From positions 3,016,501 through 3,080,500 of the forward strand of contig NZ_JACEGA010000001.1 of the NCBI RefSeq assembly GCF_014174405.1: 64,000 nt of DNA, in the 5' to 3' direction. The DNA comes from Variimorphobacter saccharofermentans. Lineage in GTDB: Bacteria > Bacillota > Clostridia > Lachnospirales > Lachnospiraceae. This document shows, in pieces, positions 49,560-60,193 of the stretch. A model generated the notes under the pieces. It saw only the letters and a program-made list of their open reading frames with translations. It did not search any database and had not been told where the DNA came from. Every line of letters starts with the position of its first letter. Within the stretch, counting starts at the first letter, position 1. Position numbers and translations under genes: made by a program.

Positions 49560-51389
49560 CTACTTTCGTCTTAAATTCTCAAGCAAAATTGCAATAATAA
49601 CACAGGTTCCTTCATGTTCTTCACTTTCTATCGTAATTTTAACCTGATTCCCACAGTATTTTTTCAAGCGGACACATGCATTCAACATACCAAGCGATGC
49701 AGAATTCTGCAAACTGTCAATGCTTGCCTCATTAAGTGATTTCTCAAGACTTCTTACCTGTTCCTCGTCCATTCCTATACCGGTATCTTCTATTTCAATA
49801 AATAGATAGAAATTCTCTTCGTAAACTTTTACAAAAATCGTCCCGAAATGTCCCTCCCTGTTAAAGCCATGAACACAGGAATTTTCAACGAAGGTCACAA
49901 GTACCAGGCTTGGTATTAAGTAATTATTACAGTTCTCTTGTATACGGAATTTATAGTTAAACCCATCTCCGAATCGGTATTTCTGAAGACTAAGATAATC
50001 CTTCGTAAATTCAAGCTCCTGCTCAATTGTTATCAGATCCGATCCCCACTGGGCACTTTTTCTCATTAGTTTTGCAAGACTTTCAACCATATGTGAGGTC
50101 TCATACTCACACTTTATTACACTATGCATTCTTATACTTTCAAGGACATTAAATATAAAATGCGGATTAATCTGGCTGTATAAGGCCTGTAGCTCTGCCT
50201 GCTGCCTGGCCAGATGCAGCTCCTGCTGCTCAAGCTTACTTTTATATTCGTATTCGATCAGGTTCTTCATTCTGGTTGCCATCAGATTATAATCATCAAG
50301 CAATTCACCAATCTCGTCCTTCCCTTCTGTTGTCGGTATCAGATCGAATTGTTCTCCTTTAATCATCTTCATATACTTGCCTAACATCAATATTCGCTTT
50401 GTAATAGAACTGCTGAATAATGTAAGCATAATCGCCGGAATAATGGCATCTGCTAAGAACAAACCAATGATTAGCCAGAACTTATTGACTAATATTGAAG
50501 TATAATCATACCGGTAATCCTTTAAATAGATATCAAAATCAAAACCATAGATTGAATAGGACTTTTTATTTTGAATTTTCATATTGGCTATTTTCGAAAT
50601 ATCTTCATAGTCCTTTTTAATACCCTTATCACTGGGGTCATTACTGAAGATAATCTTATTCTGATAGCACACATATACTGTCGTATCAAAGGCCGAACTA
50701 TCAATTGCCTCACTGATCTTTCCATAATTCAGATCAAGCTTTACTATTTTCTCAATATTACTAAACTCTATGTAATTTAGCTTTCTGATTACTGACAGCA
50801 TTCGATTTGTATGATTAATATAGATTGAATCATTATAGTAAGGATAGATCAGCAGATCAACATTTGCCTTCACAAATTCCTTATACCAGTTCTGATTCTG
50901 TATCGTATCAATTCGATAAAATCTTCCTCCATTAATCATCGACTTATTGTCAGAGTAAAGTGTAATGTCACTAATTAAGTGTTTCGAGCTCGCGTAAAAA
51001 ATGTAATTCTCAAAAACACCATTGTAAGCACGGAAATACTCAATATCATTTTTATAATTTGTGTCTAGAAAATTTCTAATAGATTTACCTGCATATATGT
51101 CGTATGTAACATACACAGCGTTTTCCAAAGAGGAGGAGATATCATGAGCAACTGAATTCGCAATATTATCAATATTTTCTTTTCTTTCTTTACTAGATGC
51201 ACCTAATATGTTACCGATCACCACGATATTTGTCACAAGAACAGGCACTAATACACAGAATACGTATAATAGAACTGTCTTATTCTTTATCTTACGGTTA
51301 TTTAAATTAGAATGCAGTTTATTGATTATTGAATTCAGACATTTTACTGTTTTTCTTACTTGGGTAACCTTCTGATCATCCTTCATCAC
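49560..51389 (-). CDS. YesM-type sensor histidine kinase
   Basis: 609 residues. Membrane segments at about 41-64 and 305-330 flank an extracellular domain of about 240 residues. HAMP (about 328-385), then the His_kinase box with phospho-histidine in QINPHFIFNVLESIR, and an HATPase_c domain with VTFVENSCVHGF (N box) and EDTGIGMD. It probably senses a binding-protein/sugar complex or free oligosaccharide. The start is a GTG directly before ATG, 11 bases after GAGGAG. An ATG nearer to that site opens only a five-codon frame (MSDEG) overlapping the kinase start. Confidence 0.92.
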   Translation of the reverse strand: MMKDDQKVTQVRKTVKCLNSIINKLHSNLNNRKIKNKTVLLYVFCVLVPVLVTNIVVIGNILGASSKERKENIDNIANSVAHDISSSLENAVYVTYDIYAGKSIRNFLDTNYKNDIEYFRAYNGVFENYIFYASSKHLISDITLYSDNKSMINGGRFYRIDTIQNQNWYKEFVKANVDLLIYPYYNDSIYINHTNRMLSVIRKLNYIEFSNIEKIVKLDLNYGKISEAIDSSAFDTTVYVCYQNKIIFSNDPSDKGIKKDYEDISKIANMKIQNKKSYSIYGFDFDIYLKDYRYDYTSILVNKFWLIIGLFLADAIIPAIMLTLFSSSITKRILMLGKYMKMIKGEQFDLIPTTEGKDEIGELLDDYNLMATRMKNLIEYEYKSKLEQQELHLARQQAELQALYSQINPHFIFNVLESIRMHSVIKCEYETSHMVESLAKLMRKSAQWGSDLITIEQELEFTKDYLSLQKYRFGDGFNYKFRIQENCNNYLIPSLVLVTFVENSCVHGFNREGHFGTIFVKVYEENFYLFIEIEDTGIGMDEEQVRSLEKSLNEASIDSLQNSASLGMLNACVRLKKYCGNQVKITIESEEHEGTCVIIAILLENLRRK

Positions 51390-51438
51390 TCATTATGTAT
51401 CTCCTCGTTTGGAATGACTAATTATTTACTAACGTCTC

Positions 51439-53604
51439 TTACTCAACTTTAAATTTCTTAACTTCCTGAACAAGTACTTCCGCGTTCTGATTAAGCAATC
51501 CTGCTGCATTATTAAGGGTTTCAACTGATGACAGCTGATTAACGGAAGTCTGGTTAACCGTATTGGTGGAGGCAGCAATTTCTTCTAGAACGGCTGATAT
51601 ATTCTCGATTGCACCTAGAGTACTCACTCTTGCTTCTTCAATATTTTCGACATTCTGAGCAATATAATTTAGGAATACCATGAGCTTTTCTACACTATCA
51701 TTAATATTCTGATAGGATGCTGTCGTATTTTTCACCGCATTGGTTTGAAGTGTAAGCACATCCTCTGCTCTCTTTGCTGTCTCCGCAGCCTTCTTCGTGT
51801 CATTTTGAATACTTTCAATAATCTTCTTAATATCGTTAACCGAATCCTGAGATTGCTCTGCCAGCTTTCTGATCTCACTAGCAACAACTGCAAAGCCTCT
51901 TCCGAATTCTCCTGCTCTCGCCGCTTCAATGGATGCATTTAAGGAGAGGAGATTGGTTTGATTAGCGATCTCGTTAATAACATTAATGATTTTACTTACG
52001 GATACGGACTTCTGATTCAGTCTCTCGATATCATTAATAATATCGGTTGCAATTTCAATCGTAGACTGCGTTTGATTGTTTAGCTCCTCTGTAACAATGG
52101 TGCCTTCCTTAATACTAACTCTGGTTTTATCAGCTATCTGCCCAATTTCCTTCGTATTGTCATTAACCAGTTCTATCTTTTTAGATAGGTTATCCATCTG
52201 AATCAAACACTCTTCCGCATCCTTTGCCTGTTGAGAAATTCCCTGTTCTATCTCAGACATAGCTGAGGAAATATCCTTCGTAGACTTCAAGAAGTTCTCA
52301 GAAGTAGACGTAACATTCTCTGCTGAATTGGAGACTTCCGTACTTAAATCATTCACACGCAGAATCAGCGCTTTCATATTGGAAAATGTATTCTGTATCT
52401 CCTTAATTAAGATATGGAACTCATCTTTTCTCTTCGAGCTAAAGGTTACCGTCATATCTCCTTTTGCTGCTTCCTTCAGTTTCAGAATAATTTCTTTAAT
52501 TGTCTTATCAATACCCTGTGATATCATAATAGCAATTCCGATGGCTACAATAATAGCAATGACTACAATGATAATCGTTATGTTTTTGATATTATTGGCC
52601 TGGCTATTAATAACGGTCTTAGGCATCAACGCACAGAGCATGGAGCCTGTGCCTCCTATCTTCGAATACATAAATAAGTATGTTTTTCCATGATAGTTAA
52701 CATATGCCGAATCATTTTGCTTGTCTGAATTTACTGCATTCTGATAAAATTCCTCGTTGGTAAAGATCGCTTCATTTTCACTATTCTCTGTAGCGTCATT
52801 CGCTTCAGAAGTAGTAATTTCTTTGCCGTCCGGAGTGATGAGTGCCAAATATCCTGACTCATGGAAATTAAGGCCCTTCAATATATCATCAATAGTGCTT
52901 TTGCTTATATCAATTATCACAATTGCGTCAGATTTTAAATTCTTAATTAATCGGATTGCATATTCCGGATTATATCTTGTACTTGTCAGATTGGAGTCAA
53001 GGTATTCATTGGAACCAACCCATACGGATTGAAGGCGGCTTTGCTTTACCTTTGCTCCCAACTCTGTTTCGGTAAAACCTTTGTACAAGCCACTTGGATA
53101 GCTGTTACCATCAGTAGAAATACATTTCACTTCGTCCGATATAAAGAAGATATTCTCAATAAAATCATCAGAAACCTGCTTTGTTAAGGCCGAACTGCTT
53201 ATGTAAGTATAGGAATTTCTGTATTCCTGATTATTAATATCATAGAGTCCCAGATAGAAGTTCGCTATCGTCTTATCATTTACATATTGAACGCTGGTAG
53301 CCTCTATTGCATCAAGACCAAAACGAATATATTCACCTGCCATATTAATAGTATCCGATGTAGACTTTTCATAATTCTTCTCGATACCATTGGATGCTAC
53401 CTGGTATGATACAACACCCAGTATTATGATAAATGCAATTGGAACCAAAAAGGATGCAATCAGCTTTGTTCGAATTGTCGTTTTACCAATGTCGAAATAC
53501 TTTAGAATACCTTTTTTGGGCTTGTTATTGGCTTCATCATTACCTTTTTTTTGAAAATTCAAATTACTAAATAGTTTTTTAATACCCACTCCCATTTTTT
53601 TCAT
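51439..53604 (-). CDS. Methyl-accepting chemotaxis protein with dCache-type sensor
   Basis: 721 residues. Cytoplasmic N-tail (about 1-44), membrane helix 1 (about 45-68), an extracellular dCache-like domain of about 270 residues, membrane helix 2 (about 340-362), HAMP, and a long coiled-coil signalling domain whose tip contains [20 protein letters not shown], followed by [20 protein letters not shown]. It routes a ligand signal to CheA/CheW and the flagellar motor. It lies between the esterase and the sensor kinase genes, with its own promoter. Placement inside a hemicellulose locus suggests that it responds to plant-derived sugars or aromatics. This is inference. Strong AGGAGG site. Confidence 0.93.
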   Translation of the reverse strand: MKKMGVGIKKLFSNLNFQKKGNDEANNKPKKGILKYFDIGKTTIRTKLIASFLVPIAFIIILGVVSYQVASNGIEKNYEKSTSDTINMAGEYIRFGLDAIEATSVQYVNDKTIANFYLGLYDINNQEYRNSYTYISSSALTKQVSDDFIENIFFISDEVKCISTDGNSYPSGLYKGFTETELGAKVKQSRLQSVWVGSNEYLDSNLTSTRYNPEYAIRLIKNLKSDAIVIIDISKSTIDDILKGLNFHESGYLALITPDGKEITTSEANDATENSENEAIFTNEEFYQNAVNSDKQNDSAYVNYHGKTYLFMYSKIGGTGSMLCALMPKTVINSQANNIKNITIIIVVIAIIVAIGIAIMISQGIDKTIKEIILKLKEAAKGDMTVTFSSKRKDEFHILIKEIQNTFSNMKALILRVNDLSTEVSNSAENVTSTSENFLKSTKDISSAMSEIEQGISQQAKDAEECLIQMDNLSKKIELVNDNTKEIGQIADKTRVSIKEGTIVTEELNNQTQSTIEIATDIINDIERLNQKSVSVSKIINVINEIANQTNLLSLNASIEAARAGEFGRGFAVVASEIRKLAEQSQDSVNDIKKIIESIQNDTKKAAETAKRAEDVLTLQTNAVKNTTASYQNINDSVEKLMVFLNYIAQNVENIEEARVSTLGAIENISAVLEEIAASTNTVNQTSVNQLSSVETLNNAAGLLNQNAEVLVQEVKKFKVE

Positions 53605-53645
53605 AGCATACCTCCTGCCATCATCCTTACTAAAGTAAATTAGAA

Positions 53646-53673
53646 ATTATACATCTCATTCGTTACTAATCAA
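53646..53673 (-). promoter_or_regulatory. Internal promoter for the chemoreceptor/two-component genes
   Basis: On the minus strand TTGATT (complement of 53668-53673), a 16-base spacer and a consensus TATAAT (complement of 53646-53651), directly abutting the stop codon of the carboxylesterase gene and about 40 bases before the chemoreceptor start. Confidence 0.6.
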
Positions 53674-55197
53674 TTAATCAAGCATTTCTTCCTTAATTCT
53701 TTCCATAAGGAATTTTTTGAATTCCGTCTCGCCTTCTTTTTTCTCAAGATAGGATCCCTCGTCGGTAAAAATCATGTCATAAGGTGTCTCCTTAGTATAA
53801 GGACTCCAATATGGCATATCACTTCCATCAGCGTCCTTTCCATTAGGATCTCCGTTCTTAATGAAATTACAATAGTAATTACACATCAAACGTGCAAGAT
53901 CATAGTGTTTTCCTGTGAATGGTCTCCAACATTTTGCCAGCGTTTCAAAGAAAAACCATAGATCAACTGAATGGAAGTTGCCCGGATTATCCCAACCTGG
54001 AATGTTTGCATTTAAGCAGTAATAGTAATTTTGAGAATTTCCGTATTTCTGATTCTGTAAGAACAGGCTCTTAATGGTACACTCAATTCCACTGACGGAT
54101 GCATAATGATTTCCCTCCTTTTGCCAAGCTTCTTCCAGCTTCAGGAACTCTTCAGAATGTGATCCGAATAGTTCCTCTGCTTTCTTTTTGAATTCCTCAT
54201 CAGAATTGGCTGTAATAAAGTTCAGGAATTCACCCATCGTATTACCGGACATTACCGGAACTCTGGCATGTTTATTATTCATATATAATGCAATAGGATC
54301 GCCTATACAGAACTTTCCATCGTTAACCGTAAACATCATCTCATTACTCTTATAGAACTCTGAGTATTTATCACGGATATAAAAAGCATCCAGCTTCCTT
54401 GCCTCGTCTAAGCTCTTAACTCCGATAAAATCAAAGAACTTCTTTCCCAATTCCTCCGCTTGTGAAAGTGTCTTAGGCTGTCCAATCGTAATCTCCTTGT
54501 AAGGACTGTGAATCATAGCACTTTGGATTATGGCCTTTTGAAATAACCCGAAATTATCCGGGCAGGTCATCTGTGACAGAACACTTCCACCACCGGCAGA
54601 TTGACCGGCTATTGTAATATTCTCAGGATCACCACCAAAGGCACGAATATTACGAATTACCCACTTAAGGCCTGCCTGCTGATCAAGATTACCAAAGTTA
54701 GCAGGCGCCTCAGGTTGCTCTGCCGTGATTTCTGGATGAGCTAAGAATCCAAAGACATTAAGTCTATAATTCACGGTAACAACAACAATCCCTCGTCTGG
54801 CAATTCGCTCTCCATCAAACTCCATCTCTGCCGGGTATCCCCACTGCAGGCCGCCACCAAAATACCAGACCAGTACGGGCAGCTTGTCATCTACGCTCTT
54901 TGCATTGGTCCATACATTAAGGTAGAGACAGTCTTCATTCATTGCAATCTCAGGATCCACATGCCATTCTCTGATGTAGATATCATCTCCGATACCAGGT
55001 GTATCCTGCATAGAAATTGGTGCAAACCGATATGCCTCCAGGGTACCCTCCCAATTAGGACAAGGTTGTGGAGCACGCCATCTGTTTTTTCCAACGGGAG
55101 GTGCCGCAAACGGGATTCCCTTAAAAGCTGTAATTCTCGGATCGGCGGCTTCTATGCCCTTAACCATGCCATTCTCTGTCATTGCTGTTCTAATCAT
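53674..55197 (-). CDS. Type B carboxylesterase
   Basis: 507 residues from the ATG at 55197 (GGAGGAG site). Seven extra upstream codons lack support. An alpha/beta hydrolase of the carboxylesterase/cholinesterase group: NEDCLYLNVW signature (about 87-96), oxyanion loop VWYFGGGLQWG, nucleophile Ser200 in AGQSAGGGS, and a His in PGNFHSVDLWFFFE. Usual family length. No signal peptide, so it acts inside the cell on imported substrates, probably removing acetyl or aromatic esters from xylo-oligosaccharides. It follows the GH120-like gene on the same strand with a gap of about 77 bases. Confidence 0.9.
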   Translation of the reverse strand: MIRTAMTENGMVKGIEAADPRITAFKGIPFAAPPVGKNRWRAPQPCPNWEGTLEAYRFAPISMQDTPGIGDDIYIREWHVDPEIAMNEDCLYLNVWTNAKSVDDKLPVLVWYFGGGLQWGYPAEMEFDGERIARRGIVVVTVNYRLNVFGFLAHPEITAEQPEAPANFGNLDQQAGLKWVIRNIRAFGGDPENITIAGQSAGGGSVLSQMTCPDNFGLFQKAIIQSAMIHSPYKEITIGQPKTLSQAEELGKKFFDFIGVKSLDEARKLDAFYIRDKYSEFYKSNEMMFTVNDGKFCIGDPIALYMNNKHARVPVMSGNTMGEFLNFITANSDEEFKKKAEELFGSHSEEFLKLEEAWQKEGNHYASVSGIECTIKSLFLQNQKYGNSQNYYYCLNANIPGWDNPGNFHSVDLWFFFETLAKCWRPFTGKHYDLARLMCNYYCNFIKNGDPNGKDADGSDMPYWSPYTKETPYDMIFTDEGSYLEKKEGETEFKKFLMERIKEEMLD

Positions 55198-55274
55198 AAA
55201 AACTCCTCCATATTCCATCTTATTAAGTCAGTTCCTATTTATGAATTTCACTCAAATAACCTTGATGCTCGCTT

Positions 55275-57239
55275 CTATTTATTTGATTTTCTCGGATCGA
55301 TTGAATACACCTCGCCGGTTTGCAGCTTATGAAACGGTCCGGGTGAACGTTTTTCATCTTTGGTAGCCGTTCCATAAAAATCATTAGATACCAGAGAAGC
55401 ATTCTCTACCTCTTTTATATCAGATGGATCGTATATAAACTGATGTTTCTCTAATTCCTGTCTCCATACATTCCGTAATCCATTTTCTGCTTTCTTTAAT
55501 TCCATTGTATAGGTCTCGGTATTAATTTCAATATCAAACCAGCCCTCCTGTCCCTGTAGATCAAATCCATAGAATTCTTTCCAAGCCGGAAGATCCAGAC
55601 ATGCCTCCGGTGCGGGATACATAACTCTAAGATAACCTCCTGTCTGCTTTACATACAGATTCCCCTCTGCTTCATTTTTCTCAGTCGGCATTGTAATTGC
55701 TGCTTCACCACATTGATAAAAAATATTATTAAACAAACGTGCATCCCTGGAGGTCCCACCTCTAAGCAGACCATGCATTCGAAAGGCAACCGGCTTTGCA
55801 TAGTATCCCGATCCTCGGCAATTGCCAATCAGGTTGTTAGCTATGTAAAGATGATCCGTCCCTTCTCCATAAATAGCGTAACCATTAATCACATCATGTT
55901 CAACTAGCTTGTACCATCCTGAAGAACCCGGTTCCTTCGGTATCTTCTGAGGATCAAATCTTCCTTCCACATTCCAGAAAATATTATTATCGATCAGATT
56001 TACCCCATCTCTGGTGCATTCAATAAAGATGGCTTCCCGTTGTTCTATCCCATCCAGGAACAGATTTTGTGTAATTCGGTTATTCTCATTTCCACAATCT
56101 AACCATAAATGATCCGCACGGTAGGTCTTGGTAAAAATATTTCTACGTATCAGACAGCCAATACTATTATGAGCTTTCATTGCACCTGCTTCCCAGGAAA
56201 GCTCCATCTTCTGCCACCCAGTACCTTCTATTATATTGTCTTCAATCAAATAATGCTCAGCAAATAAAGCGGCAATTCCACATACTCCTACATTCCTGAT
56301 TCTACAACCACGAATGATACTGTATCCGATTAGCTGACCGGGCTCAATATCATGATGCCAGCACTCATTACCAATGTCGATACCTACTGCATTGGACCAG
56401 TCAATCTCACAATCTTCAATAATCCAATGATGACCTCGATAACATGAAATTGCTCCTCGTTGTGGAACTGGTGCTCCGGTAGCTGCATGTGCACAAGTTA
56501 ATCCCTTTAATTTGATATAAGATAAGAACGGTACCTCCGGAGCGAAACACTGCTCCCTGCTTGTAAGCTCAATTCTGTGATTGGATGGGTGATCATCATT
56601 CTTCAATCGAAAATGCACTGTCTGTCCGTTCGCTTCTACCCAGAATGACCCCTCCTGCTGAGATAACTGATTATATAACGCAACCTGTTGAAGAGGTTTT
56701 CCATCACAAAATATCATACCCCTGCGATTCAAATAGGTTGTCATATCTGTCTTATCATATTCAATAAAGAGTCTGTCATGAAGAATATTCACCAGGCAGA
56801 AGGGGTTGTATCCTTTAAAATCTTCCGGATTTAATCTGATTTGCCATACCTGGATTAAATCCTCATCCTTTATTTTATCAAAGTTAGGAGAAAGTCTCCA
56901 ACCCTTACTTTTTTCAAATTCAGTAACCTCAATAGAGGCTTTAATTATTACTTCTCCATCGCCGTATGCTTCATAGCATATCATGCGCTCCGGATTCTCG
57001 CCCCCTTGTGCAGGGCGAACACATTCCCGGTATTCTCCTCCATGGATCCAGACACGAGTTCCCGGTGTTGCAATTGCTGCTGCAGCATTTATTGTTTTAT
57101 ACGGATGATCCATAGACCCATCATTGTCATCCGAAGCATGTGGATGATTACAAGCCACATGTAGTTCCCGTTCATACTCTTGTTTAACTTCCCAGAAATC
57201 AAATTCGCAACCATCGGGAAGACGCGCTGTTAAATCCAT
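55275..57239 (-). CDS. GH120-like beta-xylosidase (right-handed parallel beta-helix)
   Basis: 654 residues from the ATG at 57239 (GGAGG site 9 bases upstream). The N-terminal repeat pattern HVACNHPHASDDNDGSMDHP, then YKTINAAAAIATPGTRVWIHGG, is the DUF1565-like opening of beta-helix enzymes (each piece shown is part of a longer run). A beta-sandwich insert lies about 105-235. In the helix, Asp381 in HLWLDCGNENN and Glu407 in AIFIECTRDG occur with the order and approximate spacing of the GH120 nucleophile and acid/base (Asp382 and Glu405 in the Thermoanaerobacterium XylC, from memory). No signal peptide, so it would release xylose from imported oligomers. An uncharacterised beta-helix hydrolase is the alternative. 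Confidence 0.75.
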   Translation of the reverse strand: MDLTARLPDGCEFDFWEVKQEYERELHVACNHPHASDDNDGSMDHPYKTINAAAAIATPGTRVWIHGGEYRECVRPAQGGENPERMICYEAYGDGEVIIKASIEVTEFEKSKGWRLSPNFDKIKDEDLIQVWQIRLNPEDFKGYNPFCLVNILHDRLFIEYDKTDMTTYLNRRGMIFCDGKPLQQVALYNQLSQQEGSFWVEANGQTVHFRLKNDDHPSNHRIELTSREQCFAPEVPFLSYIKLKGLTCAHAATGAPVPQRGAISCYRGHHWIIEDCEIDWSNAVGIDIGNECWHHDIEPGQLIGYSIIRGCRIRNVGVCGIAALFAEHYLIEDNIIEGTGWQKMELSWEAGAMKAHNSIGCLIRRNIFTKTYRADHLWLDCGNENNRITQNLFLDGIEQREAIFIECTRDGVNLIDNNIFWNVEGRFDPQKIPKEPGSSGWYKLVEHDVINGYAIYGEGTDHLYIANNLIGNCRGSGYYAKPVAFRMHGLLRGGTSRDARLFNNIFYQCGEAAITMPTEKNEAEGNLYVKQTGGYLRVMYPAPEACLDLPAWKEFYGFDLQGQEGWFDIEINTETYTMELKKAENGLRNVWRQELEKHQFIYDPSDIKEVENASLVSNDFYGTATKDEKRSPGPFHKLQTGEVYSIDPRKSNK

Positions 57240-57263
57240 ATATAATTCATCCTCCATTATGTA

Positions 57264-57310
57264 AGAGGACTTGCCAGGAGCCGTACCGCTCCAATAACAA
57301 GCCCTCCTCT
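57264..57310 (-). other. Intercistronic stem-loop between the binding-protein and GH120-like genes
   Basis: A strong inner hairpin (GGAGC/GCTCC around 57278-57292) lies inside an outer stem (AGAGGA with TCCTCT, 57264-57269 with 57305-57310, plus CTTG/CAAG). No T-run follows on the minus strand, so it looks like an mRNA-processing or 3'-stabilising structure, not a terminator. Such hairpins often protect binding-protein mRNA. Confidence 0.5.
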
Positions 57311-57378
57311 CTGATCTGTAATTTTGTCAGTAACTAGATTGTTGTATTATTGTTTCGTTCTATTAATTATATTATCAA

Positions 57379-59172
57379 TTATTTTGCAGCATTTTTAGCA
57401 TCTAACTCGATCTGATATTTTTCCTTATCAAATGCAACTATATCCTGGAAGCCAAAGCCGTCCATCTGCTTAGCCATATCATCCCACATAGCATCAAATT
57501 CAGCCTGATCCTTTGCAAATATCATTCTCCAGGAGTAATCATTTAAAGTATCACTACACTGGCTACGAATAACTGCAATATCATTGGTATCGCTAGGAAG
57601 AGATACACTAACGTTAGGGCTAACTAAAAGAACATTGTTATTCTTCATATATTCTGCTGGTTCTGCTGCGCCGAATTTCTCTTGCCATTCTTCCTTCATC
57701 TGAGTCATGGTAGCTTCTTTGTAAGTGCTCCAATACTGAGTTGAATAAGGTTCACCAGTATTAGGATTGGTGCTGATTGCATCTACAATCCACTGATTGA
57801 TCGCATTGTTACCATCCTGATAACCGCCGCCGCCCCATTCTTCTGGAACAGGAAGATTATCCATTAAAGCGTTATCATTCATAACAGTGTATCTACCATC
57901 TTCTCCAATGGTATAGTTAAAGCCTTCAATACCATTGTGCTGGAAGGTTAAACCTTCTGGACTTGCATACCAATCAAGGAAGTCCATAATTCTTGAATAT
58001 TTTGCATCATCAACCTGAGATCCAACACCAAATACACGGCCACTACCATAATAGGTATCGGAATCTGCATAATATAACTGATCCTTAACAGGAATAAAGA
58101 TAAATGCATTACCATTCTTTAATCTTTCTTGAGAGTTCCAGAAGCCTACCTGCCAGCTATACCACATAAGATATACCTGACCAGCGGACATCTTAGCACA
58201 TGCTGCGTTCCAGTCCTGTGTACCGGAGTCTGGATCTACTAATCCTCTCTGGTATGCCTTATTTAAGAACTGAAGCATCTTATAATAGGTTGCATTCTTA
58301 TCGGTAAGTGGAGTAAATGTTCCGTCTGGCTTAAGGATAACGGAACCTTTGATCTTCTCACCATACCAGGTAGTAAGCTGAACAACATTAGCAATACCCA
58401 TCATGCCGTCGCCACCATCCCAGTCAGGCCATAAGGAGAACGGATATGCAGGATCTCCTTCTTCATTTGTAGGATGTGCCTTCATCATAGCTTCAAGAGC
58501 ATCTAAAAGTCCATCAAGATCTTGAATATCAGGAGAGCCAATCTCCTTATATAAATCCCAACGAAGAAGCGGACTGGAATAAATAACGTCCTGTGAATAG
58601 GATGTAGGAGATGTATTTGTCATCTGGCAAGGGATACCGTAGATGTTACCAGCATCATTTCCAGGCAGACCTTTGTTATATACATCAACTTGCTCCTTGT
58701 AATCCATTAAGTTAGGATATTTATCAAAATCAGCTGTAATGTCTTTGATTAAGCCGTTTTGAACACAATCCATGAAATCGGTAGCGTCAAGAATTACGAT
58801 GTCACCTAAATTACCTGTACTAGCACGTGTCTGATAAATAGCATCACCAGCAACCTGAGGTGCGATGATGTTGAGTTCCATATTAAATCTGTCCTTTACG
58901 ACTTTCTGGAACCAACCACTCTGCAAACCCTGGTAATTTGCAGCCGCATCATAAATGTCGATTGTTAATGTCTCATCATAGTTCTTTTCTGCATCTTCTG
59001 CGTTTGAATCCGTAGTAGAATCTGCCTTTGTAGGCTCATTTGATGTTTCAGTTTTTGTTTCGTTGCCAGTGTCAGTTTTCTCAGTAGTGTCCGTTTTTCC
59101 TGAACATCCTGCTAATAAAGTACTAATCATTACCACTGACAAAAGTGTTGCGATAAACTTTTTTAGCTTCAT
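57379..59172 (-). CDS. ABC importer solute-binding lipoprotein (second set)
   Basis: 597 residues. Signal peptide with lipobox LLAGC (Cys23), a Thr/Glu/Lys-rich spacer (about 25-65) and a large LplA-type binding domain with many surface aromatics (GYQDGNNAIN, WPDWDGGDG). It captures the oligosaccharide handled by this cluster, probably arabinoxylan-derived. It is the fourth gene after GH51 copy 4 and two permeases. The usual order has the binding protein first, so its placement last, followed by a protective hairpin, is a little unusual. Confidence 0.92.
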   Translation of the reverse strand: MKLKKFIATLLSVVMISTLLAGCSGKTDTTEKTDTGNETKTETSNEPTKADSTTDSNAEDAEKNYDETLTIDIYDAAANYQGLQSGWFQKVVKDRFNMELNIIAPQVAGDAIYQTRASTGNLGDIVILDATDFMDCVQNGLIKDITADFDKYPNLMDYKEQVDVYNKGLPGNDAGNIYGIPCQMTNTSPTSYSQDVIYSSPLLRWDLYKEIGSPDIQDLDGLLDALEAMMKAHPTNEEGDPAYPFSLWPDWDGGDGMMGIANVVQLTTWYGEKIKGSVILKPDGTFTPLTDKNATYYKMLQFLNKAYQRGLVDPDSGTQDWNAACAKMSAGQVYLMWYSWQVGFWNSQERLKNGNAFIFIPVKDQLYYADSDTYYGSGRVFGVGSQVDDAKYSRIMDFLDWYASPEGLTFQHNGIEGFNYTIGEDGRYTVMNDNALMDNLPVPEEWGGGGYQDGNNAINQWIVDAISTNPNTGEPYSTQYWSTYKEATMTQMKEEWQEKFGAAEPAEYMKNNNVLLVSPNVSVSLPSDTNDIAVIRSQCSDTLNDYSWRMIFAKDQAEFDAMWDDMAKQMDGFGFQDIVAFDKEKYQIELDAKNAAK

Positions 59173-59227
59173 AACTTATCCTCCCTTTTAATTTATATAA
59201 TTAACAATGATGTCATATCATTGTTCA

Positions 59228-60160
59228 TTATCCTTTTACTGCTCCGATCATTATTCCCTTTACAAAGAACCTTTGGAATATTGGATATACCAATATAATT
59301 GGTGTAACTACTACTATTGTAACGGTCATTCGGATTGAGGTTGCTGTCTGGGCACTAGCCAGACTCGCTGCCAGATCAGTCGTAGAGCTACTGTTGTTTA
59401 CTAAAGCACTTAATGAGCTGGCCTGATTAATATATTGATATAGTATAAACTGTAATGTATAGAGCTTTGTATCGGTTACTAATAGCAATGTATCCTGGAA
59501 TGAATTCCATTGAGTTACCGCTGTAAAGATTGCTACTGTAGCCAAAATAGGTTTGATGACAGGTATCATAATTCGAGCGAATATTTTCAAAGTTCCTGCT
59601 CCGTCAATCTCAGCTGCGTCCTGCAGCTCCTTAGGTACTGATTCCACAAATGTTTTACATAGAACAATATAGAAGGGTTGTACCGCTACTGGGAAAATAT
59701 ATGCCCAAAAGTTATTTCTCAGCCCAAGATTATTCATTGTTATAAACCATGGTATAATACCTGCATTGAAATACATGGTGGCTACTACAAACCGATACCA
59801 TAATTTACGTTTCCATAAGGATTCTCTGGTGAACATATATCCCAGGAATGCTGCAATAACAACAGTTAGCAAAGTACCAATGACGGTTCTTGCTACTGAT
59901 ATTCTCAGCGCCTGAAATAAATCCGGTATTTTTAACACATTTACATAATTTGTAAAATGTAATCCCTTCGGCCAAAATATAACTTTACCTCTCTCACTTA
60001 AGTTATTCGCACTGATCGAATTGATAAAGATATAGTAGAACGGATACGCACATACGAATGCAAACAGCGAGTAAACCACATAGGTAACTGCACTGATAAT
60101 TTTATCACTTAAACTTGATTTAATTTTATGTTTTTGATGTTTCTGAAGCTTAGCTTTCAT
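59228..60160 (-). CDS. ABC sugar importer permease, LplC/YtcP type (second set)
   Basis: 310 residues from the ATG at 60160 (GGGAGGA site). Eight more codons upstream lack support. Six predicted helices, EAA loop QDAAEIDGAGTLKIFARI and terminal FVKGIMIGAVKG as in its class. A Ser/Ala-rich insertion (about 235-270) precedes the last helix, as in the other LplC-type protein of this window. Pairs with the permease encoded 33 bases upstream. Confidence 0.92.
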   Translation of the reverse strand: MKAKLQKHQKHKIKSSLSDKIISAVTYVVYSLFAFVCAYPFYYIFINSISANNLSERGKVIFWPKGLHFTNYVNVLKIPDLFQALRISVARTVIGTLLTVVIAAFLGYMFTRESLWKRKLWYRFVVATMYFNAGIIPWFITMNNLGLRNNFWAYIFPVAVQPFYIVLCKTFVESVPKELQDAAEIDGAGTLKIFARIMIPVIKPILATVAIFTAVTQWNSFQDTLLLVTDTKLYTLQFILYQYINQASSLSALVNNSSSTTDLAASLASAQTATSIRMTVTIVVVTPIILVYPIFQRFFVKGIMIGAVKG

Positions 60161-60193
60161 TAATAGTCCTCCCAACTTATTCAATCCTGTATT

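Noticed and set aside
51372..51389. A five-codon frame (MSDEG) with ideal ribosome-site spacing overlapping the histidine kinase start
   Set aside because: Could be a leader peptide, but it is too short to support from sequence alone. The site more likely serves the kinase start a few bases on.
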